Part shown: positions 43,701 through 50,400 of the stretch, piece by piece | Numbering within the stretch: the first letter of the stretch is position 1 | Layout: each line of letters begins with the position of its first letter | Assembly (NCBI GenBank): GCA_022606425.2 | Contig: JAHDVF020000068.1 | Coordinates: 1,054,001 to 1,118,000, forward strand | Length of the DNA stretch: 64,000 bases | Direction: 5' to 3' | From: Lepidostoma basale | Taxonomy: Eukaryota; Arthropoda; Insecta; Trichoptera; Lepidostomatidae | Notes under the pieces: model-generated | Database searches by the model: none | Told to the model about the DNA's origin: nothing | Seen by the model: the letters and a program-made list of their open reading frames with translations, nothing else | Translations under genes and position numbers: made by a program

Positions 43701-44704
43701 ATCATTTTTGGATGTTGAGGGGCTACTGGATCGTGCTTCACTCTCCACTGATGAGCAGCCATCTTTGAGGCGGTTATACCACTCCTTTATCTGTGTGCTG
43801 CCCATTGCTTCGTCCCCAAACACTTTTTTAATTTTGCGGATAGTTTCCACTTGAGAATTGAGTTGTTCAACTTTTTGTCATTTTGTTAAAACTAAAATCT
43901 GACGACAATAGCGCACACATGCTCACTCTTCAACGGCGTGGCAGCGACTGAGTGGCGCTATGGTCATGAAAAAAATTGAGCATGCACACTAGGTATACCT
44001 ACAAACGGTCATCTAAGCTCCGCCCTCAAAGCGTTATTTGTTTTGCCAATAAAAATTATGGTCGGATACTTTTTGAACAGACCTCGTATAATTTTATCGT
44101 GTTCTGAATGCCAAAGAATACATTTTTTTTCTTCCTCGTCCCAACAGCAGGCTAGTTTCATAGGGATAGCCCTAAAAATATCATTATCTATCCTATGCTC
44201 TTGCCGTTGTGGTAGAAGGTTTTGCCGGCTTGTGTCGTTTCCAGGAGCACAGGGTGTTAAGAGTTATAGTGACAGCATGCATGGAGGCACCTTCTTAAAC
44301 TATACTAGGGCACTTAATGATCACAAGATAAATACTCTAGTTTTTGAATATTTGAATATCAAAAGCACATTCCAGAATTTCAAAAAATAAAAGGTTTATG
44401 CGTAAGAAGATTATAAATAAATGTGAACATTTATGAATAATTTAAAGAAATTTTACTTCCATTTGTATAACTTATATTCTAGGCATATTTATACATTACA
44501 ATACATTAAATAAAAACCTTCAACAAAAACATTAAGAAAAAAGAGTATATTGAGTTATTGTCTCCGTACTTTCTCTTAAAGTCAATGACACTAGGAACAA
44601 TATGTTTTAAAAAATGAAGTAGAAACAAAATTAGACTTACAATTTCGTATGTCTGCAATAAACACCGCCAACCCCCTCATCCCATCTCCCCGGACAGCAG
44701 GCAT
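19727..44704 (-). CDS. AP-2alpha: AP-2 complex subunit alpha (alpha-adaptin)
   Basis: Seventeen coding exons give 930 aa: 44704-44641, 37551-37340, 36461-36268, 35433-35202, 32981-32716, 31057-30889, 29557-29370, 29012-28880, 26732-26601, 26193-25996, 25153-24984, 24337-24194, 23539-23408, 23318-23188, 21967-21823, 20886-20682, 19804-19727. All phases close. It starts [20 protein letters not shown] and ends VCNLLTDQF. Residues 1-596 are the helical trunk ([36 protein letters not shown]). Residues 597-700 are the hinge (SFPERE-type [18 protein letters not shown]). Residues 701-930 are the appendage ([30 protein letters not shown]). By family knowledge AP-2 links clathrin to PIP2 and cargo at the plasma membrane. 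The ATG lies six bases after a likely splice acceptor, so a 5' UTR exon is expected upstream. The fly protein is about 940 aa. Confidence 0.96.
20128..20310 (+). mobile_element. Non-LTR retrotransposon 3' fragment (RRQISWLRN family)
   Basis: [20 protein letters not shown] and [20 protein letters not shown], then GGGGGACCTGACAGGGCACT, match the ends of the copies at 34400-34925 and 60040-60660. In the last alpha-adaptin intron. Confidence 0.7.
20994..21142. mobile_element. Half copy of the 1874-2131 foldback MITE
   Basis: ATATCGCACCGTGAGTGTAA through CCGAAAATCATTGG matches one arm of that element. The second arm is missing. Confidence 0.75.
21180..21822. other. Alpha-adaptin intron part without recognised element
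   Basis: AT-rich DNA with two similar bits (GTGACATAAATAGTTGG and CGTGACAACACAATATACC). No coding frame or repeat family assigned. Confidence 0.3.
22083..22200 (-). mobile_element. Non-LTR retrotransposon 3' end fragment
   Basis: CATGCCGTTTCACTGGAG, CGCAGAGAGGGTGGATCG and TCGCGCCTCCTCCACATTCA are a diverged inverted 3' end of the [18 protein letters not shown] family. In an alpha-adaptin intron. Confidence 0.55.
22255..22500. mobile_element. MITE, 'TCTAGAAGTTTTATTATA' family
   Basis: Arms of about 100 bp mirror each other: AACGTCTGTTGTCTAGAAG on the left and CTTCTAGAAAACACGTCTTC on the right. The inner parts are CATGCTAAGGCATTTTC and TGCCTTAGCAAGGCAAAAC. Confidence 0.75.
22503..23022 (+). 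mobile_element. tRNA-derived SINE split by a LINE insertion
   Basis: The head and body (GGTCCCGGGTTAGGTTACCG, CTCTGGTCTGGTGTAGAATT) run to about 22697. The tail TTGGCTCAAGCTGTAATGAT resumes at about 22962 and ends in AATAATAAT. The uninterrupted copy at 33633-33882 shows the two parts were contiguous. Confidence 0.75.
22698..22961 (+). mobile_element. Non-LTR retrotransposon 3' fragment nested in a SINE
   Basis: Plus-strand residues [19 protein letters not shown] and [18 protein letters not shown] are a LINE (Jockey or CR1 style) ORF2 C-terminus. An A/T-rich tail follows. Confidence 0.65.
23669..24121. repeat. Minisatellite, about 10 units of 41-43 bp
   Basis: The unit is roughly AACTCAAGTGGCTAATA, then (C/G)TGGTGAAAAAACGC and ACTCAAATT. 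GTGGCTAAT-type cores recur near 23690, 23730, 23771, 23813, 23852, 23897, 23936, 23979, 24021 and 24061. It lies in the alpha-adaptin intron between exons 12 and 13. Units differ, so it is not recently homogenised. Confidence 0.9.
24344..24640 (-). mobile_element. Non-LTR retrotransposon fragment touching an alpha-adaptin splice acceptor
   Basis: Minus-strand residues [20 protein letters not shown] and [15 protein letters not shown] belong to the [18 protein letters not shown]. The copy stops at 24344; the acceptor AG of alpha-adaptin exon 12 is at 24338-24339. The family 3' end (about 170 bp) is missing. Confidence 0.8.
24725..24865 (-). mobile_element. Non-LTR retrotransposon C-terminal fragment (VGRAI family)
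   Basis: Minus-strand residues [20 protein letters not shown] and [12 protein letters not shown] match the end of the ORF at 50526-51113 (LPMVMPVGRAISLLNAF). Confidence 0.65.
25295..25342 (-). mobile_element. Solo SINE tail fragment
   Basis: ACAACAGGTCGTTTGAACCC then AATTACTGAATACGA matches the 3' tail of the SINE at 29105-29342. Confidence 0.55.
25490..25673 (-). mobile_element. tRNA-derived SINE
   Basis: Minus-strand head GACCTTCGTGGCTGATTGGT, B box GGTTCGATTCCC, then ACTGTCTTTGGTCTGGTGTA and the body. In the alpha-adaptin intron between 25153 and 25996. Confidence 0.8.
25720..25880. repeat. Dispersed repeat with TTGGCGAAACAGCTGTT core
   Basis: ACACCTGATGATGCCAACAT, CGGTTGGCGAAACAGCTGTT, and on the right an inverted GAAGTATCACAGTGTTTCGG. 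The most complete copy of this family in the window. Confidence 0.55.
26870..27264 (-). mobile_element. Internally deleted mariner-like transposon
   Basis: The ends are inverted: GGGTTTTTCAATAGGGACGC on the right read inward, and GGGTCTTTCAAAAGAGACGC on the left. On the minus strand a transposase start, [17 protein letters not shown], is followed by a stop. A jump then leads to [15 protein letters not shown] and a C-terminal remnant. This matches a mariner-like family whose intact transposase has WFQQDGATCHTA. The catalytic middle is lost. Confidence 0.7.
27464..27713. mobile_element. hAT-like MITE, copy 2
   Basis: A 250-bp element with ends CAGTGGCGGTACTCCCATAG and the inverted CTATGGGAGTACCGCCACTG, a perfect 20-bp match. 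The flanks carry the 8-bp duplication GTAGTGAG at 27456-27463 and 27714-27721. No transposase. Confidence 0.9.
28265..28440 (+). mobile_element. Non-LTR retrotransposon 3' end fragment
   Basis: GGCGAAAAGAGAAGAATGGA, TTCATTCTTTCTGTCTACCC and CGGGGAAACGGCGTGATGG with a GTTA tail. This is a subfamily variant of the common LINE 3' end; 36050-36160 is the same variant inverted. Confidence 0.65.
28564..28780. mobile_element. Foldback MITE with arms of about 105 bp
   Basis: Near-perfect inverted repeat centred on GAGTAAACAGTTTACTC (about 28660-28676). The arms carry CCACTTTATTTGGTAACATC and ACCGGTTTCGCTCCCGCCGG with mirrored partners. A diverged single arm occurs at 40605-40690. In an alpha-adaptin intron about 100 bp from exon 8. 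Confidence 0.85.
29105..29342 (-). mobile_element. tRNA-derived SINE, full length
   Basis: Minus-strand head GACCTTCGTGGCGGAGTGGT with A box, B box GGTTCGATTCCC, the TTTGGTCTGGTGTAGAATTC body, and a tail containing AATTGGGTTCAAGCG. It ends about 27 bp from alpha-adaptin exon 7. Confidence 0.85.
29600..29795 (+). mobile_element. Non-LTR retrotransposon C-terminal fragment (L2/CR1 style)
   Basis: Plus-strand residues [19 protein letters not shown], then [20 protein letters not shown] and QAFAIAGPS, are the usual end of L2/CR1-type reverse transcriptase ORFs, with frameshifts. Confidence 0.55.
29800..30880. other. Alpha-adaptin intron DNA, no clear element
   Basis: AT-rich. A duplicated GGCCTTACGGTATTG at 30345 and 30388 and TTAACC at 29822 and 30412 (inverted) hint at an old TTAA-type element, but the terminal repeats are too weak to call. 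Confidence 0.3.
31325..31600. mobile_element. MITE, 'TCTAGAAGTTTTATTATA' family, compound copy
   Basis: Three successive half-units: TGTCTGTTTTCTAGAAGTG, an inverted CCTTAGACAGGCGAGACATG, then AACGTCGGTCTTCTAAGAG. Looks like two overlapping copies or a tandem rearrangement. Confidence 0.6.
31655..31810 (+). repeat. Dispersed repeat shared with 60660-60800
   Basis: ATGTCGGATACCACTGGTGG and TTTAACACCAACTGGAATTA correspond to the reverse complement of 60660-60800. It leaves a 97-codon frame with hydrophobic stretches, but the shared repeat argues against a gene. Confidence 0.45.
32517..32610. repeat. Dispersed repeat fragment
   Basis: AAATAAACTCAAAATGGAAA and AATCATAAAAAAATTCATCA match the repeat at 15941-16010. 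The preceding 31930-32516 of intron shows no recognised element; AACTGCTATTGTAGCC-like text occurs twice near 32380. Confidence 0.4.
33071..33548. mobile_element. piggyBac-like MITE carrying a nested hAT-like MITE
   Basis: TTAA at 33067-33070 and 33549-33552. The ends are CCCTTAACAGACG and, inverted on the right, CCCTTATCGGACG (11 of 13 match). The hAT-like MITE at 33151-33398 sits inside. Without it the element is about 220 bp. Confidence 0.65.
33151..33398. mobile_element. hAT-like MITE, copy 3
   Basis: A 248-bp element, ends CAGTGGCGGTACTCCCATAG and TGGGAGTACTGCCACTG, exact 8-bp duplication GTGACACG at 33143-33150 and 33399-33406. Interior is in the opposite orientation to copies 1 and 2. 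Confidence 0.92.
33633..33882 (+). mobile_element. tRNA-derived SINE, old full-length copy
   Basis: Head with diverged boxes, body ACTGTCTTTGGTCTGATATA, tail TTTTGGCTCACGCTGTAATG, GATGTAAAGAGCGATTC and AATAATAAT. The copy used to reconstruct the split SINE at 22503. Confidence 0.75.
34400..34925 (+). mobile_element. Non-LTR retrotransposon 3' part (RRQISWLRN family)
   Basis: [55 protein letters not shown] and [12 protein letters not shown] in order on the plus strand, with frame breaks. The same family ends at 20305 and 60655. Confidence 0.8.
35505..35905 (+). mobile_element. Internally deleted non-LTR retrotransposon ([14 protein letters not shown] family)
   Basis: An RT piece, [20 protein letters not shown], with the active-site motif as YTDD where the copy at 53120-54425 has YADD. 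It is followed at about 35640 directly by the C-terminal GHME... region and the 3' terminus GTAATGGTTTG. Several hundred bases are deleted. Confidence 0.7.
36050..36160 (-). mobile_element. Non-LTR retrotransposon 3' end fragment
   Basis: ACTAACTAACCATCACGCCG and CCGAAAGGGTAGGCAGAAAG, then GGCACTCCATCCTTCTCTTT. Inverted form of the 28265-28440 variant. Confidence 0.7.
36161..36184. repeat. (TA)n microsatellite
   Basis: GTGTATATATATATATATAT and on to TACAC, joined directly to the LINE fragment before it. Confidence 0.9.
36535..37060 (-). mobile_element. Non-LTR retrotransposon 3' part ([14 protein letters not shown] family)
   Basis: Minus strand: [60 protein letters not shown]. The 3' end is CACGCCGTCTCC-type with a (TTAG)n tail at 36531-36545. 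In the alpha-adaptin intron between 36461 and 37340. Confidence 0.85.
37065..37240 (-). mobile_element. Second non-LTR retrotransposon fragment abutting the first
   Basis: Minus strand: [20 protein letters not shown] and [27 protein letters not shown]. This is the conserved RVTQRAMERxMLGxS segment of another LINE family. Confidence 0.7.
37720..37870. mobile_element. Degraded hAT-like MITE fragment
   Basis: CATAAACCTACCACCCACTA, AATGTTCCCATTAGACTTAT and CACAAGAACTAAACC match the interior of the hAT-like MITEs. Ends are lost. Confidence 0.5.
38056..38789. mobile_element. Long foldback element, arms of about 355 bp
   Basis: Left arm 38056-38410 and right arm 38438-38789 are near-identical reverse complements, separated by a 27-nt loop with two GGAAGAA-like units. 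The outer ends are ATTAAATAAAACGATG and the mirrored CATCGTTTTATTTAAT; the subterminal ACCGGTTTCGCCAGGCTCGC is mirrored near 38710. Non-coding. A single arm end is at 10375. Lies in alpha-adaptin intron 1. Confidence 0.93.
38855..39035. mobile_element. MITE, 'TCTAGAAGTTTTATTATA' family
   Basis: TAATATGAATGAAAAGGTAT on the left; AAAGACGAAACATGTCC and AAAACTTCTAGAAAACAGC on the right. The left arm is partly deleted. Confidence 0.55.
39045..39275. mobile_element. MITE, 'TCTAGAAGTTTTATTATA' family
   Basis: ATGTATGTTTTCTAGAAGTT on the left, TGCCTTAGACAGGTGAAATA and CATCTAGAAAACAGACG on the right. It ends in TTCAAGAAACAATAAG, also seen next to the copies at 22255 and 52428. Confidence 0.7.
39770..40529 (-). 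mobile_element. Tigger/pogo element, internally deleted, with transposase N-terminus
   Basis: TA duplications at 39768-39769 and 40530-40531. Ends CAGTACACTCCCGATTTTC and inverted CAGTACACTCACGATTTTC. The minus-strand frame begins at about 40220 with [20 protein letters not shown] and an N-terminal helix-turn-helix ([18 protein letters not shown]), as in Tigger/Jerky proteins. It then passes a second DNA-binding part ([12 protein letters not shown]) before diverging. The DDE catalytic region is missing, so the copy cannot move itself. Confidence 0.88.
40605..40695. repeat. Single diverged arm of the 28564 foldback family
   Basis: CACCACTTTATTTTTGTTCC, CAACCAGTTTCCCTCCCGCC and ATCGTTAGGGTT parallel one arm of that foldback. 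Confidence 0.45.
40845..41190 (+). mobile_element. Mariner transposase N-terminal remnant
   Basis: [20 protein letters not shown], then [16 protein letters not shown] with a stop, [37 protein letters not shown] and GNWLPHD in order across frames. This is the paired helix-turn-helix region of a mariner transposase. The catalytic half and terminal repeats are missing. Confidence 0.75.
41200..41320 (-). mobile_element. Degraded non-LTR retrotransposon fragment
   Basis: Minus-strand [19 protein letters not shown] is a decayed form of [18 protein letters not shown] from the common LINE. Confidence 0.45.
41735..41955 (+). mobile_element. Degraded non-LTR retrotransposon fragment
   Basis: [16 protein letters not shown] residues and CTTCCCTTCTGCCTATCACT are decayed ends of the common LINE family. 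A Tigger-like scrap (TTTTTCCGGATAATC) follows at about 42018. Confidence 0.45.
42060..42540. other. Alpha-adaptin intron 1 DNA, no recognised element
   Basis: Very AT-rich, without coding signal or assigned repeat. Confidence 0.3.
42545..42775 (+). mobile_element. Non-LTR retrotransposon C-terminal fragment (L2/CR1 style)
   Basis: [20 protein letters not shown] and [13 protein letters not shown] on the plus strand. This WNxLPxxL...SFKxxLKTHLF pattern ends many L2/CR1-like ORFs. A GAGATGATAATAAAT tail follows. Confidence 0.65.
43269..44086 (-). mobile_element. Mariner element with both ends, internally deleted
   Basis: TA duplications at 43267-43268 and 44087-44088. Terminal repeats CGAGGTCTATTCAAAAAGT and inverted CGAGGTCTGTTCAAAAAGT. 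The minus-strand transposase frame (about 43330-43890) shows [20 protein letters not shown], one in-frame TAA after VMQDC, then [20 protein letters not shown], a deletion joint, and the normal end [18 protein letters not shown]. At 818 bp it lacks roughly 500 bp of a full mariner, including the catalytic aspartates. Confidence 0.92.
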
Positions 44705-47430
44705 CTCGGCCTAGAAGAGAAACACTTGAAAAACAAACTGCACAGCACAATTCAACATGAAACACACTTAACTTTACGCCCACATCTCTCACCTAACCAG
44801 AGTATTTTAAAAACCTTATCAACACATAGCACATATGAATATGCAGACAATATTCAACAGATAAGCCAGAAAATTAGCCAACACCACAATTATTGAAGGT
44901 GGATAACAACCATTCGAAACTGGGTTTGCAGAATGGTTTTTATAAAATAACAAAAAACATTTGCGTGATATTACCTCGTCACGATCGTAGAATACTATTT
45001 TTAGAGAGACATTTTGTAAAAAATACTAGTCGATCATACAAAATATGACAATTATTGTGATAGGTCGTTACTCATTAAAAAAGGAACCTCCCCTGACATT
45101 TTATCGTTGAAAAGAAAAAGTGTGAATAGTTATTGAAGAAAACATACCTATTGAGCGATCACCAATATTTTATATTCCTCGATAATTCGGTTCAAATTAC
45201 GCCGACAATTTCATTTAGACCAAACTAAAGAAGAGTGATTTCGTCAATGACAAATTTGACAGTCCTGCAACTATTACGACGGCTCACATACCAAGCGGCA
45301 TTTGACCACGCAGCCAGGCACGACACCAATTAAAATGAAAGCCGAAATTTTCCTGACATAAGGATATGAAATACAAACTATTCAAACGGTAAATTGAATG
45401 TAATTAGATTGATAAATAATTTAAGGTAGGGCTATGCCGGTCGATCTGGATCTAGCATTTATTTTGAGATTTAGTCATACATTTTTTTTTATTCTATTAG
45501 GTACCTACCTAACTAGACTTATACTATGGGTCGGTTTTTTAACTTTATTTTAACCAATTGAAAAATACGTCTAGAATTTATATCAATGCCGCGCTAGAAA
45601 TCAATACTTTCAAGACGGCATTGATTGATATACATATTCACAGTGGGCCTAAATAAAATAGAATAAGAATATTGAAAGACGCATTGACTCCAAACGGATT
45701 ACTCTTCCATAATATGTAAATAATGAGTCATTATTTTGTATATATAAAGATGAACACGTAATTGATCGAATATGCTGATGTTTTCTCAAATTTAATACGA
45801 ACAAACTGTTAATAAAATTATTTTAATTGCAATGAGAATTTATACTTTCAAATAAAAATGATGGCACTAAATTGTTCATGATATAAAATCTGAACATGTT
45901 TTTTATATGCAATTTCTTGAAATTTTATTTATGATGTATTTGATATAAGTGCATACATATTTACATTTCACGAATCTTTGTCGTTTCAATTAAAATGCGT
46001 TTTATAACAAAATCTTTTGAAATGTTCATTAAAAAATAAATAGTTAATAACTGCCACGTAATCATTGTTTATTATTTTAATAGAAAGAACTAAAAACAAC
46101 GCTACAAATGTTATTACCAAGTTTTTTAACATCATTTAATCTAACCTTATAGATGCTATTTAACTATTAAACATCGCTTCTTATAAGTTTTAAAACTATT
46201 TACCATATATCACATAATAAATACCGGGTTAATATTTTCCGTATTTCTATGTAAAGTAATGTTTTCTCAAAAATTTGATATAAACCACGATTGTGTCCCA
46301 TTGTCGCTTATTAAAATGTAAAATAAAAAAATATACATACGAATGCCACACTCACCTTTATGTCTCAATCTCGCTACACTTATATTTGCGAATGCAAAAA
46401 GTTATTGCTAGTCGTGTTTTATCGTCCAAAGCATAGCGCCGCACAATCATTTGCGATAACACTACCACAATATTCACGAGCGCAAAAACAAAGAGAACAA
46501 AAGCCATTGCGTTCTTTCTTTTAAGTGGTTACCGAATGTTTCATCAAATGCGTCAATCGGTCTTTTGCAGTTTCCCCGTGAGGTATTATTGTACATTTGT
46601 TTTTAATACGTGAGTGTGTATCTATAATCTTTACATTATAACTTTAGACTTCAAGTGTTATTAACGGAATCAATTATTTATGAATATGCCAAAGTAATTA
46701 ATATATGATTTCAAACTTTCGTTTTGCTAGAAAAAGGTTTACAAATATTACACCTAAAAATACCCTAAAGTCATTGGATTAGATAAATTATTATTAAAAA
46801 GTACAGTATCGACGCAAGCTTATAAAATCCTTTGTTTATTTTGATTTCAGAAATGAACATTTACATTGAAGTCCATCCAGGCACTGCTCCTCTTATCTTT
46901 CCCCCGGGACCAGACTTTATTTAATAAATACAATCCTAACCCTATCTGATCTTCCATTCCTTGACAATAATGTAAGACTTTATCATAAACCCTAAATCCT
47001 TCCTCGCCCTCTTTCGGAGGGACACTCCGGGCCATACATTTAGCCTCATCATAAAAACTACCAAATCACATTCAAACAATGTTTCCTACAGACGTAAGAG
47101 GAATAGCCATTAGAGCTGAACCTCTGTAAGCCAGAAGATCCAAGTCCAAGTCCAAGATAAAATTGTATAAAGTATCATAAATTTTGATTTATTTGTAGAC
47201 AAGAACTATCCTTATATCTACATGGCTACGAATCATTTTATTTTGTTGATAAACAGATAGTTAAGTTTGACAGCATGATTAGATGACAGATAAATTTCAA
47301 TGATGACCAGCGGCTGCTATGACGTTTTTGTGGTTTCGATACGAGTTGACTAGTTAAGTGTTTTGAGTTATGCAACTTAGTATTTTTGTTTATGAAGTGA
47401 TCACATTAAATTTTATTTTATTAATTGACG
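44705..47430. promoter_or_regulatory. Divergent intergenic region between alpha-adaptin and nischarin
   Basis: Must contain both promoters and 5' UTRs. The acceptor-like TTCTCTTCTAG just upstream of the alpha-adaptin ATG (44711-44712 on the minus strand) implies a non-coding first exon here. The central part is AT-rich without recognised transposons. 46847-47035 has an unexplained GC-richer patch, and 47040-47140 a hAT-like MITE piece. Promoter motifs could not be placed. Confidence 0.45.
47040..47140. mobile_element. hAT-like MITE fragment
   Basis: CAGACGTAAGAGGAATAGCC and GAGCTGAACCTCTGTAAGCC match the interior of the 10465 and 27464 MITEs. Confidence 0.65.
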
Positions 47431-50400
47431 ATGTCTTGTTTCACACAATACAAAGATGACGCTAATGTGGAGGTCTACGACGTCGAAGAAGTTGAGAATG
47501 TCACGCTCTATAAAATCAGAATAAAAATCAATCACGTTTCGTGGACAGTGTTGCACAGATACAAAGACTTTGATGAATTACATTCAAAATTAGCCGCAGA
47601 TCATGGCGTCACGAAAGATTTACTACCCCCCAAAAAAGCCATTCGAAATAAATGTCCGAAATTTGTTGAACAGAGAAGAGAAGGGTTGGATGGGTACCTC
47701 AAAAACGTCTTCAACTATTTACAATTGACGATGCCTCGGGAGTTCGCCAGATTCCTCAGTTTCCAAGATTACGACATTGTGTTTCTTTTACAAAATTTAG
47801 CAATGAAGCTTTATACGGATGGTGATAGGTTATTGGAAAGATCTAACCTCTACACGTTCACACCACTCGAGGTTCGTTTTATACATTGTTTATTTTATGA
47901 TAGAGTTGTATCGGTATTATCAATGTTATAGCATATAAGTTTCTTATCATTTTGACCCCTACATCATTTTAAAGCTAACAAATATTTACTTATTTCATGT
48001 ATTGACCTACTATTATATTTGTATTATTTATTTTCTATGGAAAGCCGTCAGAAGGATGAATATACAATTTTTAAACATTGCAGCTGTAAAAATATTTAGG
48101 TAATTTTTTTGTTGGTGTGTTCCATTTCAGTTTGCAGAACAAACTTTCAAATACCCATAATTCTATGATTGTTTTCATATGTAAATTATATTTAGCTTTC
48201 TTATTTATAAAAATACAACAATAATATTTATATAAAATGAATTATGTATGAAAGCGAAGTATGGAACTGACAAAATAATGATGAAAGTAGAATAAATGCA
48301 ATAGAATGAGATTTCTTAGACGAATGTGTGGATACTCTGTGTATGTTAGAGTGTCGAATGAAAATATAAGAAGTGAATGCAGAGCGAATGATGGTGTTAT
48401 GAACAAAAAAATGAAAGGATCATTAAGACGCTTTGGACATATGGAAAGAATTAATGAAGAAAGAATGGTAAAAAAATTATATGTTAACGATGTAAATGGA
48501 ACCAGAAATAGAGGAAGACCGAGGAAAACGTGGCCCGATCAAATAAATCAAATATTGAATGTCGGCCACGTGAGGAGTCGGAGAAATCGACGCGCGTGCA
48601 TGACACGATGTATGAATGTTGAGGAATCGAGAGAAATATGTCAGGAAAGAAAAGTGTGGCAGTCCATTCTTTCTGCCTACCCCTTCGGGGAGACAACGTG
48701 ATGGTTAGTTAGTTAGTTAAAATTAATTATGTAAAATTGAAAAGAAATTGAATGAAATAAATAATGGAACTGGCAAAAGAAGGATGAAAGTAGAATAAAT
48801 GTAGTAGAAATGAGATCTCTTAGATGAGTGTGTGAAACTCTGAAACATAAGAAGTGAATGCGGTGCGAATGATAGTGTTATGAACAAAATAATGGAAGGG
48901 TCAATAAGATGGTTTGGACACATAGAAAGAATGAATGAAGACAGAATAGTGAAGAAAGTATATGATATAAAGGAAGGCCGAGAAAAATGTATCACAATGA
49001 ATTAATTTTAAATTAAATGTCGGTCACGTAAGGACTCGATGCGCATGCATGACATTATGTTAGAATGCAGAGGAAATGAGAGAAGTATGTCAGGACAGAA
49101 CAATGTGGCAATCCATTATTTCTGCTAACCTCTCCGGGGAGACGGCGTGATGGTTAGTTACTTAGTAAATTTAAAAAAAACTAACCAACTAATTAACTAA
49201 AATGTCAAAGAGCTGAATGTTTATGTATTACTCAAATAATAGTGCATCTATTTTCAGAACTTCTAATCTTTTATGCTTCTGAATTAGTTTATCCTATTTG
49301 CATTCTGTATCTGTTATCTTTTTTCAGTTATATGCTATCAGTGAGAGACTCAAACAACCCTGTTCGTCATTTGAACTTGCTGACAGTAAATTTGACTTCA
49401 GCCACGTTTTGGACTTCTGTTCTCAGTTGAAGACATTGCATATTGAAGGAAACGACAGTAATATTGGGACAAGTAACATAATCCCTAATAAACTGTCCTT
49501 TGACTTGACCCCTTTTAAATCTCTCACAGAATTGTTAGTTCTGAAATTTCCACTGCATAATATTACAAACACCGGTAAGTTGTCTATTCTTTATCAATAA
49601 TGTTTCTTATGTGTGCAAAAAATATTTGATTATATCAGATATATGAATTAATTATATATAATACTGTGAACAAAAAATAAGGTGAATTTGTTAATACAAT
49701 TATTTTTTGCAAATCAATAATAATTTAATCATCTTCAAAGTGGTCCCCGTCCGACACAATGCACTTATGCTAACATTTTTTCCAATCCTCGAAACAGTCA
49801 GAGAAGTCCGGAATTGCTTTCAATACTTTCTTCGATTCAGTTTTTATCTCCTCAATCGAATTGTAATGGTGTCCCTGGAGCGATCTTTTAAGTTTGTTGA
49901 ACAGCCAAAAGTCACACGGTGCTAATTCAGATGAAAAAGGTGTCTGTGGAACAATATGGGTCGAGTTTTTGGTGAAATGTTCTCGAAGAACTAATGCAGT
50001 GTGGGACGGTGCATTATCGTGGTGCAAATGTCAAGAATTTTAAGCCTATAATTCTGGTCTCTTGAGGCGAATAGCTTTACGAAAATGATGCATAACATCA
50101 AATAATATTCCTTGTTATCAGTTTGGTTAAAAAAAATAATCATGATTTCATAGTAGTTTACAAGTACTACAAGTAGTATAAGTAGTTTACAAGTAAAGTA
50201 AAACCTCGATATAACGGACTAATTGGGGAGAGGGGGTGTCCGTTAAAGCCGAAAGTCTGTTATATAAAAATAGGTTTAAAATAAATTAAAAAACTTTTTT
50301 TGAAAATATGTACACTGTAAATTTAACTGTAAAAATCTACGGATGTGAGACTTGGAAGTCTACCGCGGACGTTATTGGTAAACTCCAGGTGTTTATAAAT

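Noticed and set aside
46847..47035. Minus-strand 62-codon frame
   Set aside because: No homology or splice context, next to a MITE piece; probably repeat-derived.
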